Source: Argonema galeatum A003/A1 (lineage in GTDB: Bacteria; Cyanobacteriota; Cyanobacteriia; Cyanobacteriales; Aerosakkonemataceae). Taken from it: 62,199 nucleotides of DNA. Of this stretch, positions 37,051 through 44,815 are shown one piece after another. Numbering within the stretch: position 1 is the first letter of the stretch; every line of letters starts with the position of its first letter. Position numbers and translations under genes: made by a program. The stretch is from assembly GCF_023333595.1 (NCBI RefSeq), contig NZ_JAIQZM010000036.1:1-62199 (forward strand), read 5' to 3'. Under the pieces are notes generated by a model. The model did not search any database, was not told the origin of the DNA, and saw only the letters and a program-made list of their open reading frames with translations.

Positions 37051-37569
37051 ATGTTTTTGAACCGCGCTTCTACTATAGCCGCTTTAACCCTATCGATTGG
37101 AAGCGCTGCTGTTTTTATCAATCCCAATCCTTGGCTATCACAACAAAGCATTGCCCAAGATGTAAATCCTATCAATCGGCCCGATCGACCAATGCCGATG
37201 CCGCCTGGGATTCGGGAACTAAATCTCAGCCAAGACCAAATCCAGCGTATACAGCAAATTCACAACCAGTACAAAGACCGGATGTCCCAAAGCGTACAAT
37301 CCCTGCGCCAAGGACAGCAAGAATTGCAAACCATGATGGCGGGTACGGCTTCCCAAGATCAATTGCGCGACAAACATCGCCAAGTTGAAGCAATAGATCG
37401 GCAGGTTAGACAGCTAAGATTTGAAAGTATGCTTGCTATGCGAGAAGTACTGACCCCAGAACAACGTCGTCAGTTTGCCCAACGTATGCAAAACCAGCGG
37501 AGAGGTATGAGGAATCGCCCAGGTAATAGAGGCCCAATGCCTTCTCCTCAAACTCCACCGACTAGGTAG
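37051..37569 (+). CDS. periplasmic Spy/CpxP-like protein (LTXXQ family)
   Basis: A signal segment (ASTIAALTLSIGSAAVFI) precedes a helical domain with two degenerate LTXXQ motifs (NLSQDQIQRIQ and LTPEQRRQFAQRM), the signature of Spy/CpxP envelope-stress chaperones and metal-stress proteins. The tail is Arg/Pro-rich. It starts 6 bp after the anti-sigma gene, so sigma, anti-sigma and Spy form one operon that probably responds to envelope or metal stress. Confidence 0.85.
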   Translation: MFLNRASTIAALTLSIGSAAVFINPNPWLSQQSIAQDVNPINRPDRPMPMPPGIRELNLSQDQIQRIQQIHNQYKDRMSQSVQSLRQGQQELQTMMAGTASQDQLRDKHRQVEAIDRQVRQLRFESMLAMREVLTPEQRRQFAQRMQNQRRGMRNRPGNRGPMPSPQTPPTR

Positions 37570-37977
37570 GACGTATGCTGGAATAGCGTCGGTATGCGAT
37601 CGCATATAGGGACTTCCAAACAACAAAATATCTAACGACTTCTTGTGGGATGGGCGAGACGCCCATCTTAGAAGCGATTTCGGCTCTTCCATACTTAGTG
37701 TGCCAAATTATTAGTTTTCTGGTGTCCTACACCTTCGCTGCCTGGGATTTCAAAGCGATCGCCCCGTCAGGAGCAAGTTGCCATAGGGAAGCTAAGGGTC
37801 TGTATCTTCTCCTTGAAAGCTTTCTCCACAACTAGAGCATCTTAATGGATGATGCTCTATAACTGAGGTACACTTTTCAACTGGGTATAAGTTGCGGCTT
37901 TTTCCTTCATGCCCTGGTTGACCACCTCTTTTTTTTTCGCTTTTTTTCGGTGGTTTCTGAGTAAATCCAGGTGTGGG
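37570..37977. other. intergenic region with a truncated ISL3-type MITE
   Basis: From 37682 the sequence GGCTCTTCCATACTTAGTG, then CCAAATTATTAGTTTTCTGG and CTGGGATTTCAAAGCGATCG, follows the left 100 bp of the intact element at 44816-45011. No right end is visible. Before it, TGGGCGAGACGCCCA is a short hairpin found in other cyanobacterial intergenic regions. No gene is evident. Confidence 0.6.
37682..37800. mobile_element. truncated ISL3-type MITE (left end only)
   Basis: The first 50 bases match the MITE at 44816 nearly exactly, including its ISL3-like terminus GGCTCTTCC, and the internal block GGGATTTCAAAGCGATCG also matches. The 3' boundary is not definable. Confidence 0.6.
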
Positions 37978-38208
37978 TTGAATTTTGTGATTGCTGCTAT
38001 CGTTCTGTGGAATACTGTGTACTTATAAAAAGCTGTTGATTATTTGAAGCTACAGGGTGTGGATATTCCTGAAGAACATTTGAAACATTTATCGCCGCTG
38101 GTTTGGGAGCATATCAATCTGACTGGTGATTATGTTTGGAATTTGAAGCAGGCGACCAGTTTTGACAAGTTGCGCCCTTTGCGGGTGAAGTCAAATAAGT
38201 ATCGCTGA
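37978..38208 (+). pseudogene. 3' remnant of a Tn3-family transposase
   Basis: The frame reads LNFVIAAIVLWNTVYL, stop, KAVDYLKLQGVDIPEEHL, then LSPLVWEHINLTGDYVWN. These blocks are the conserved C-terminal end of Tn3-family TnpA. One in-frame TAA (38026) interrupts it and more than 900 upstream residues are missing. It ends with TGA at 38206. The frame is too short and broken to be translated usefully. No resolvase or 38-bp Tn3 terminal repeat is visible nearby. Confidence 0.8.
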
Positions 38209-38270
38209 AATGCTTGCTGGATAATTGTTTCAGCCTTAGCGTACAATTTTCCCGTTTTGGCACGGTGATG

Positions 38271-38318
38271 CCTAGTTCTGGGATTATCTAATAATGTATT
38301 AGGAGTATTGTACGCCAA
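38271..38318 (-). pseudogene. short RHS-repeat gene fragment
   Basis: On the minus strand this reads YNTPNTLLDNPRT, which matches the RHS protein segment NTPNTLSDNPRTSNEYD encoded at about 40.63-40.66 kb. It lies on the far side of the ankyrin genes, so RHS sequence flanks them on both sides. Confidence 0.6.
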
Positions 38319-38361
38319 AATACCCTACATAGCGATATAATTGCGATTAAGAGTGTCACAC

Positions 38362-38796
38362 TTACTCTAAGCCTTCTCGCGCACCGTGAGCTAACAGGAA
38401 CTCAAGCATATTTTTGTTCTTTTGTATGACAGATCTATGTAGTGGACTAAACCCCTTAGAATCCTGAGCATTAACATCAGCACCATAGGCAACAAGAAGC
38501 CTGATAATCTCGTCATCACCTGACTTCTGAAAAGCAAGGCAGAGTGGGGTATAACCTGACTTATCTGTTAAGTTTACTTCTGCACCACGAGACAAAAGAT
38601 ATTCCACTATCTGTCGGCGATTACGTTGTACTGCTTCACATAAAGCACTGCTTCCTGCTTGATTTATATGATTAATATTAGCATTACATTCCACGAGAAG
38701 TTCTACGATATCTTGATGTCCGAGGCGGGCTGCCCAATGTAGAGGACTATTGCCATGTTTGTCCTCTGCATTGACATCTGCACCATGAGCTATCAA
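38362..38796 (-). CDS. ankyrin-repeat protein, downstream half after in-frame stop
   Basis: Four to five ankyrin repeats are clear (GNSPLHWAARLGHQDIVELL, GSSALCEAVQRNRRQIVEYLL, GYTPLCLAFQKSG, GFSPLHRSVIQKN). Reading upstream in the same frame continues ankyrin sequence (FSPLHRVAIVGYKSTFV, then IGELLIAHGADVN) back to the TAA at 38881-38883 that ends the other ankyrin frame. So this is the second half of one gene split by a nonsense codon, or a restart product. Confidence 0.75.
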   Translation of the reverse strand: MIAHGADVNAEDKHGNSPLHWAARLGHQDIVELLVECNANINHINQAGSSALCEAVQRNRRQIVEYLLSRGAEVNLTDKSGYTPLCLAFQKSGDDEIIRLLVAYGADVNAQDSKGFSPLHRSVIQKNKNMLEFLLAHGAREGLE

Positions 38797-38880
38797 AAGT
38801 TCGCCAATGTCTCGACAACTTACAAAAGTTGACTTATAGCCTACAATTGCAACCCGATGGAGAGGGGAAAACTTGAAGAT

Positions 38881-39408
38881 TTATGTCTTTTCGTTGACTC
38901 TTGCACCATGATTTAGAAGAAGTTCAATCAAATTTATATTTTTATATTTATACCCAATGGCTGTAATCAGCCATGAATCTCCTTTTGACATTCCTTTTGT
39001 TAATTTGGAGTTGGCATCTATTCCCTGTGCAAGATAGTACTTGACCAATTCAACATCTCCAAGCATCACAGAGATGTCTGGCTCCATGACAGCACCATTG
39101 TCCAGCAGAAGTTGAGCAACCTCCCTATGCTCACCACAAGCTGCTAGGTATAAAGGAGTGCAGCCATCTCTCGTTCTGGCATCGATTTGCGCTCCATTAG
39201 CAATAAGGAGTTCCACTATATTCCGATGTCCTTGGGTAGCTGCCACATGCAAGGGAGTTTGACCATTGCCGTCTACCACATGAACACTTGCACCACTGGC
39301 AATTAGTAGTTCTACGATGTTTTTAGCTCCACTATGAGCGGCAACGATTAAAGCTGGAATTCCCATTATCATCATAACGATACTCAATCGTCTGAACAAC
39401 CACACCAT
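38881..39408 (-). CDS. ankyrin-repeat protein, upstream half fused out of frame to RHS gene
   Basis: Ankyrin repeats begin at PALIVAAHSGAKNIVELLIA and continue through GQTPLHVAATQGHRNIVELL and GCTPLYLAACGEHREVAQLLL to GARVNEKT. The first dozen residues come from the shifted frame of the RHS gene, with which it overlaps by 77 bp. The native N-terminus is therefore not visible. A single TAA at 38881-38883 separates it from the next ankyrin frame. It may be the C-terminal module of the RHS protein now out of frame. Confidence 0.75.
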   Translation of the reverse strand: MVWLFRRLSIVMMIMGIPALIVAAHSGAKNIVELLIASGASVHVVDGNGQTPLHVAATQGHRNIVELLIANGAQIDARTRDGCTPLYLAACGEHREVAQLLLDNGAVMEPDISVMLGDVELVKYYLAQGIDANSKLTKGMSKGDSWLITAIGYKYKNINLIELLLNHGARVNEKT

Positions 39409-42175
39409 TCTTCTTCAACTCCTCCCTCAACAAACGGTCATTATCATCATAAGAATAAGTAATAATCCCCTCAACCGAATCATTCTTACTGATGCGATTA
39501 CCCACCTTATCGTAGCTATACTCAACAATCCGATTTCCAGCAACAGCATCAGTTATTGTTTCCTTTGTCAACCGATACAACCCATCATATTCATACTCAA
39601 CCTTCCTTCCACTTTGTTCTTGTACGATCCGCCGATGACTTACCAAATCGAGAGTATAATCGAAACTAAAAATTACTACTCCATCTTTAGAATATTTCAG
39701 TAATTTCAATCGATTTAGTTCATCATAATCGCGAGTTTCGACAACACGATTGGGAAGATTACTTTGCTTCAGATTGTTTGCAGAATCGTATAAATAAGTC
39801 CTTGTTCCTTCTCCCGGAAAAGTCACCGTCTGCAAACGACTCCGCTTATCATAAGTATAAGAAACAGTACCATTGGGAGTTCTCACTTCTGTGCGATTAC
39901 CCGCCGCATCATACCCGTATTCAATCGTCGCAACACTTGCTAAATAAGGCCCATTCGTCGGATCGGTCCGAGAAATCAACCTGTTACGTTCATCGTATTT
40001 AAAAGTAGTAGTTCCTCTCCCATCAACAATCTTATCAATAAGTCCTCTAGGAGTATAAGTAAAGGTGACGGGAACTTGACCGCTATCAGAGGAAAACTCT
40101 TTCTTAATCAGACGATTTTGTTCGTCGTATTGATAACTAATAGAATCGCCGTTAAAGTCCGTGGTGCTGTAAACATTTCCTACCGGGTCATAAGTCGTGT
40201 ACGAACGCTGATTTAGCGGTAATTCTGTAGCAATACAACGACCATTTTTGTCATACTCATACTCAGTCCGACGGTCAAGGGCATCCTCAATCAAAACTAA
40301 GCGATTCGCCTCATCATACCCATACTCGGTTCTCACTTCAGTGGGTGCAGTACCAGAGGGATTGATTGTTTGCACTACATCAGTCAGCTGACCATTAGCA
40401 TCATACTCGTAACGAGTGATGTGTCCTGCCTGGTCAATGTCAACAACTTTGCGTCCTAATTTGTCATACTCAGTGCGCGTTGTGGGATTATCAGAAAGGT
40501 TATTAGGAGTGCTGTCTGGATAAATTGTCTTAATTAATCGGCCTAGACTATCGTACTCATAACGAGTCACCCGTCCCAGTTGGTCAACTTCAGCAATTTT
40601 TCGCCCTGCTTTATCATATTCGTTGCTAGTTCTAGGATTATCCGATAACGTATTAGGCGTATTATCGGGATAGATAGTTTCTATTAATTCCCCTTTAGCA
40701 TTATATCGATATTCAGTCCGATTCCCTCGTTCATCAACTTGCGCCTTAACTTCCCCAGTCTTATAATACTCAGTCTTACTTCTAGGATTCGTTGCTAAAT
40801 AAGCAGGAGTTTCATCAGGATAGACAACATTAGTCCAATCTATCGTAGCAAGTGTTTGAGTTGGAGAAATTACCGAAATCAACTGAGGCAAAGTATCTGT
40901 TACTTTCGGATAAATCGTCTCAATTTCTCTTCCCGTATCATCATACCTATAATGCGTTACCCGTCCCGAAAGGTCAATAGTACCACGTTTACGACCGCCT
41001 TTATCGTACAAATTAATCGTTTTAGGATTATCTGACAAGTCAGATGTCTTATCTGGATAAATAGTCTCAATCAATTGACCCTTATTATCATAACGAGATT
41101 CAGTTTTGCGTAACAACGCATCAATAATAGCAATTTGATTCCCGTTCCGATCATATTGATATTCAGTAACTTTATTCTCCGCGTCGGTGAGAAACTTAAT
41201 TTTTCCAGAGTTGTCGTAATCCCATTTAGTAACGAGTGATTGTATCCCAGAGGGTGTGGTTACTTTCTTCGTTTCAGTCTTTTTATTCCCATTACCATCA
41301 TAAGTATAGATAGTTTCGTGATTCAAAGCATCCAGAACACTTTCTACATTTCCAGACGAGTCGTACTTAAATTTAGTAACCTTTTTGTTAGCATCCGTCA
41401 AAGAAAGAAGATTACCCCTGATGTCATAACTGTATTCAGTTACGTTACCAGCAGGATCAACAGAAGATAGTAAATTTCCACTCTTAGAATAACGATTAGT
41501 AGTAGTATTTCCCAACGAGTCAGTTTCAGTCAACAATCGACCATAAGCACCATACGTATATCGAGTAATATTCCCCAACGGGTCTTTTTCACTTAACTTA
41601 TTCCCCACACCATCATAAGTAAACTCAGTTTTCCACCCCTCTACCCCAGTTTCGGGAGTAATCACCGTCTCACTCAGCGTATTATTATCATCATCATAAG
41701 TCCGCTTCGTCACTTTCCCTAACGGGTCAATTTCGGTAACGACATTCCCTCGTTCATCATACTCATAAACAGTCGCCTTACCAAAAAGATCCTTAACAGT
41801 CTCGACAAAATTATTCGGGTCGTGAATTAATTCAACTGCATTATTATCCGCATCAAACAATTTCTTCAATCGACCTTTCTCGTCATACTCATTCCTCACC
41901 CCCCTTCTTCCCAACGGGTCAATCACTTCAGTCAAGAAATGAGTCCGTTGCGGTTCATTATAAACAAACTTAGTACTATTATTCTCCCTATCAGTAACAC
42001 CAACCAAATCACCCTTAGCATCATACTGATACTTCACCTCTTTACCCAACAAATCAGTTACCGAAACAATCCTCCCCCCCGCATCCCTCCCAAAAGTAAT
42101 CGCCTTCCCACTATCGCTAAAAATCCCAGCATCAGTAAACGTCACCTTATTCCCATTCGTATCCGTCGCCGTCAA
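39332..42175 (-). CDS. RHS/YD-repeat protein, 5' truncated
   Basis: About 40 YD repeats of roughly 21 residues (G-x-YxYDxxGR pattern, for example TTFKYDERNRLISRTDP) fill 947 residues. RHS proteins are usually large secreted shells that enclose a C-terminal toxin. Here the 5' end is lost: the frame opens with TTG and the next upstream codons run into a stop in ISL3 transposase DNA at about 42.18 kb. The 3' end stops after YRYDDNGN without the usual RHS core motif or a toxin, overlapping the ankyrin gene. It is probably not functional as it stands. Confidence 0.85.
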   Translation of the reverse strand: MTATDTNGNKVTFTDAGIFSDSGKAITFGRDAGGRIVSVTDLLGKEVKYQYDAKGDLVGVTDRENNSTKFVYNEPQRTHFLTEVIDPLGRRGVRNEYDEKGRLKKLFDADNNAVELIHDPNNFVETVKDLFGKATVYEYDERGNVVTEIDPLGKVTKRTYDDDNNTLSETVITPETGVEGWKTEFTYDGVGNKLSEKDPLGNITRYTYGAYGRLLTETDSLGNTTTNRYSKSGNLLSSVDPAGNVTEYSYDIRGNLLSLTDANKKVTKFKYDSSGNVESVLDALNHETIYTYDGNGNKKTETKKVTTPSGIQSLVTKWDYDNSGKIKFLTDAENKVTEYQYDRNGNQIAIIDALLRKTESRYDNKGQLIETIYPDKTSDLSDNPKTINLYDKGGRKRGTIDLSGRVTHYRYDDTGREIETIYPKVTDTLPQLISVISPTQTLATIDWTNVVYPDETPAYLATNPRSKTEYYKTGEVKAQVDERGNRTEYRYNAKGELIETIYPDNTPNTLSDNPRTSNEYDKAGRKIAEVDQLGRVTRYEYDSLGRLIKTIYPDSTPNNLSDNPTTRTEYDKLGRKVVDIDQAGHITRYEYDANGQLTDVVQTINPSGTAPTEVRTEYGYDEANRLVLIEDALDRRTEYEYDKNGRCIATELPLNQRSYTTYDPVGNVYSTTDFNGDSISYQYDEQNRLIKKEFSSDSGQVPVTFTYTPRGLIDKIVDGRGTTTFKYDERNRLISRTDPTNGPYLASVATIEYGYDAAGNRTEVRTPNGTVSYTYDKRSRLQTVTFPGEGTRTYLYDSANNLKQSNLPNRVVETRDYDELNRLKLLKYSKDGVVIFSFDYTLDLVSHRRIVQEQSGRKVEYEYDGLYRLTKETITDAVAGNRIVEYSYDKVGNRISKNDSVEGIITYSYDDNDRLLREELKKNGVVVQTIEYRYDDNGNSSFNRCRS

Positions 42176-42181
42176 TTCATC

Positions 42182-42915
42182 GTAGTTTTAGTAGACTTAT
42201 CAACACATAAATTAGTAGGGTTAGTGTCATGTCGAACCCAGTCAGAGATAGAAAACGTGATGCGGAAATGGGGAAAAAAAGTATTATTTTAGATAGAATA
42301 ACTAAGTATGGATATGACTGGTAATTATAAATTATTAGCACATAAAATCTGTCCAAATGCAGAACTAACAGTGGACAGATTTCATGTAACAAAAATAGTT
42401 CATTAACAATTAAATCAAGCGAAAATTGACCATAAGAAAACAGCAGAATCACTAAACACTAAGTCAATGGCCAAACTATTTAACAGCTTAAAAGGAAGTA
42501 AATATACATTACTGAAAGCCGAGGATAAGTTATCTAACAAGCCAAAATAAAAATTACAAAAAGTTAAAGAAGCTTCACCAATAGTGGCAATTATGCACTC
42601 ATTGAAAGAGGAATTACATCTTTTATTTGAGTCAAGTAAAACTTTAGGAGAAGGAACCTTAAAACTAATTGATTGGTTAAAGAAAGCTGAACCATATTAC
42701 CGAAATAGTGTCTCAACGATTAAGCGTTGGTTCCCGCAAATAGTAGGTTACTTTGAAAGAAGAATAACCAATGGGGTAGTAGAAGGCATTAATAACAACT
42801 TAAAATTGTTAAAACGTTGTGGATTTGGCTTTAAGAATTTTCATAATTTTGAGATACGGGCTTTACTTCTCTGGCATTTTCCTGATAATTTAGCACACCT
42901 TCGTACGGGAGAGCC
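42182..42915 (+). pseudogene. decayed ISL3-family transposase
   Basis: From the breakpoint with the RHS gene the plus strand reads VVLVDLSTHKLVGLV, then DMTGNYKLLAHKICPNAEL, DRFHV, and NGVVEGINNNLKLLKR, NFHNFEIRALLLW. These are DDE_Tnp_ISL3 motifs with the second Asp in DRFHV and the final Glu in VVEG. The frame is broken by several stops (42290, about 42402 and 42548) and the N-terminus is missing. The right end (CACCTTCGTACGGGAGAGCC) matches the ISL3-type inverted repeat. Confidence 0.85.
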
Positions 42916-43151
42916 AAGAAAGCTGAACCATATTACCGAAATAGTGTTGCCACCATTAAGCGTTGGTTCCCGGAGGTAGTGGGTTATTTTGAAAGAAGAA
43001 CAACTAATGGGATAGTGGAAGGTATTAATAACAAATTAAAATTGTTAAAACGTTGCGGCTTTGGCTTTAAAAATTTTCATAATTTTGAACTCCGAGCTTT
43101 ACTTCTCTGGCATTTTCCTCCTAATTTAGCACACCTTCGTACGGAAGAACC
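42916..43151 (+). pseudogene. second copy of the ISL3 transposase 3' end
   Basis: This 236-bp segment repeats 42680-42915 in direct order with scattered base differences, again ending in an ISL3 terminus (CGTACGGAAGAACC). The junction coincides with the IS right end, so one IS copy seems to have inserted into, or recombined with, a diverged copy. The encoded tail NGIVEGINNKLKLLKR repeats the Glu motif. Confidence 0.85.
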
Positions 43152-43157
43152 AAGATT

Positions 43158-43526
43158 TTGACTTCATTGGTGACGGCAATGCTACTTGCTGGTTCTACAA
43201 TTGCGCTACCCGTTCAGGCGCTCACGCATCAGGATTACAAGACTCAAGCACTCAGTGACCAAAACTTCTCATTCGATCGTGCTTCACCAGCCAGTGCATC
43301 GAACGCCTATTCTACTTACTACGCTACTGGTGGTCGAACGGCAACCGTGTTCGCTCCCCCATCTAACGTTCGCTCACGACCAAACGGTAATATTGTCTGT
43401 ACGATTACCACTCGTCGTCAGATTAACGTTTATCGTTTTTATGACAATAGCCAACAGTGGCTTTCCACCGATGCCTGTGGTGACAATCGGTACGGCGTGA
43501 TTCATATCAGCCAGATTCGTTTTTAA
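43158..43526 (+). CDS. secreted SH3-like domain protein, 5' end adjoining IS terminus
   Basis: The readable part begins LVTAMLLAGSTIALPVQA, a signal-peptide core, and continues with an SH3-type domain (PPSNVRSRPNGNIVCTI, WLSTDACGDNRYGVIHISQIRF) with two Cys likely to pair. The apparent start is TTG, only 7 bp from the end of the ISL3 remnant, and the usual Met/Lys-rich signal start is missing. The native start was probably lost or moved by the IS. Its stop overlaps the convergent nuclease-like gene by 4 bp. Confidence 0.65.
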   Translation: MTSLVTAMLLAGSTIALPVQALTHQDYKTQALSDQNFSFDRASPASASNAYSTYYATGGRTATVFAPPSNVRSRPNGNIVCTITTRRQINVYRFYDNSQQWLSTDACGDNRYGVIHISQIRF

Positions 43527-43945
43527 ACCGCGATCGCAGTGCCAGCCGCAGGGCTAGGTGCTGATGTGGGTGCTGGCCTAGCCGCTGGCGGTTGAGTGTT
43601 TCGCCGTCCCGATCGAAAATCCCAAGGCGCTACCGGGTTGGGTTGGCTCCAAAAAGCCAATCTGTTTTGTCTAGCTCCGGCTTCGGCCTGTTGGTACTGA
43701 CCACGACTGGCATTGCACCCGCTGAAGTATTGGGGATAAATAATCGCATAACCCCAAGGCTGCTGGGCAATTTCGGGAGCGTCAACACAACTCAGTCGCA
43801 CGGTGATAGTTTGGTTGCTGCCTTGACGAACTCGAATCGTGTCGCCGTCACCCACAGACAAAACGCTGGCAGACTGCTGCTGTGCAATAGCCGAGCCTGT
43901 TGTCAGGAGCAAGCTGGCAAGAGCGATCGGGAAAAACTTTTTCAT
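43523..43945 (-). CDS. thermonuclease (SNase)-like secreted protein with core deletion
   Basis: A signal peptide (IALASLLLTTGSAIAQQ) is followed by the SNase start VLSVGDGDTIRVRQG and TVRLSCVDAPEIAQQPWG. These keep the Asp, Thr, Arg and Glu of the first half of the active site. The chain then jumps directly to YPQYFSGCNASRGQYQQAE and LAFWSQPNPVAPWDFR, the normal C-terminal end. About 60 residues that carry the DRYGR-type catalytic Arg are missing without a frame break. A Pro/Ala tail follows. It is probably inactive as a nuclease. Confidence 0.8.
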   Translation of the reverse strand: MKKFFPIALASLLLTTGSAIAQQQSASVLSVGDGDTIRVRQGSNQTITVRLSCVDAPEIAQQPWGYAIIYPQYFSGCNASRGQYQQAEAGARQNRLAFWSQPNPVAPWDFRSGRRNTQPPAARPAPTSAPSPAAGTAIAV

Positions 43946-43985
43946 ATTTGTGTTTTCTTTAAAGTGTTTTTAAGTACCGCCATAG

Positions 43986-44198
43986 TTAACACTACTATGT
44001 CTAATTCGGTGTGGACTGAGAGGTTCAGAAATAACAGCAGTTTTGGCAATATCTCGGACGCTCGAGTAGATAGCAGTTGAGGGGGCGACAAGCGCCCCCG
44101 ACGCCGCCTTCTTACTCAACACCATCAGGCGGCAGAATCCAAAATCCAAAGTCACGCTGCGGGACATCGAGGCGATTGTGGCGGCTATGGGGGATTAA
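43986..44198 (+). pseudogene. possible broken small gene (one in-frame TAG)
   Basis: One frame reads LRGSEITAVLAISRTLE, stop, then IAVEGATSAPDAAFLLNTI and SKVTLRDIEAIVAAMGD before TAA at 44196. The TAG (44067-44069) is the only interruption and could be a mutated Trp codon. The sequence looks protein-like, but I recognise no family and no start codon is evident. It lies in the gap between the nuclease-like and EF-hand genes. Confidence 0.3.
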
Positions 44199-44372
44199 TT
44201 TTTAGAAACCCATTCTCGCGAAGAGAGAATCTTTCATTCTTAAGACATACTAAATTTCATTCTTGAGATATATTTTGGTTTTAACTGTATTAATACCCGT
44301 TTCTATGTCTAAGGATATAAGTTTATTTAATTAAAAGATCTTAAACTGGAATATCAATCCAAATAGAAACTT

Positions 44373-44603
44373 ATGGCAACTGAGCAAGAACTTCAATCTC
44401 TTTTTGATATCTTAGATCTCGATCAAGACGGCAAAGTCTCCATTCATGAGCTTTTTTTGAGCCCTGGTTTAAGTGCGATCATCTCGGCTGAAACAGGTAT
44501 CAGTAGTCCCCAGCAATTGCTAGCTATGTATGGAGATGGAAACGGTAGTATCAGCTTTGAAGAGTTAAAGGAAGTAGTTAAGGAAGCAAATAATTTAACC
44601 TAG
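44373..44603 (+). CDS. EF-hand calcium-binding protein, CSE-like
   Basis: The 76-residue acidic protein has two EF-hand loops: a canonical DLDQDGKVSIHE and a second, YGDGNGSISFEE, in which position 1 is Tyr instead of Asp. Size and arrangement resemble the small two-EF-hand calcium sensor (CSE) of filamentous cyanobacteria, which affects photosynthetic electron transport in Anabaena. It is cytosolic and stands alone. The identity as CSE is a family-level inference. Confidence 0.8.
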   Translation: MATEQELQSLFDILDLDQDGKVSIHELFLSPGLSAIISAETGISSPQQLLAMYGDGNGSISFEELKEVVKEANNLT

Positions 44604-44703
44604 CTGTAGGAGACCGCAATCATAATCACTCAAGACCGCAATCAGGATTTTTTCGAGACCACGTTAAATAGACTTCTCCAATAACTCCCAAACCCCCGCC
44701 CTG

Positions 44704-44751
44704 GTTGGTTTTTGACTGCCTGACCCTCATGGCAGGCAGTCAAAAACCAAC
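44704..44751. repeat. 19-bp perfect inverted repeat hairpin
   Basis: GTTGGTTTTTGACTGCCTG (44704-44722) pairs exactly with CAGGCAGTCAAAAACCAAC (44733-44751) across a 10-base loop. Outer AAACCCC (about 44691) and GGGGTTT (about 44760) can extend it. It has no T-run on either side and could be a transposon relic or a structured RNA. Confidence 0.8.
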
Positions 44752-44815
44752 GTTTCGATAGGGGTTTGAAAAATTTTTGATAAAAACTGACTAAATTCTT
44801 TGGGTGACTAATTGC

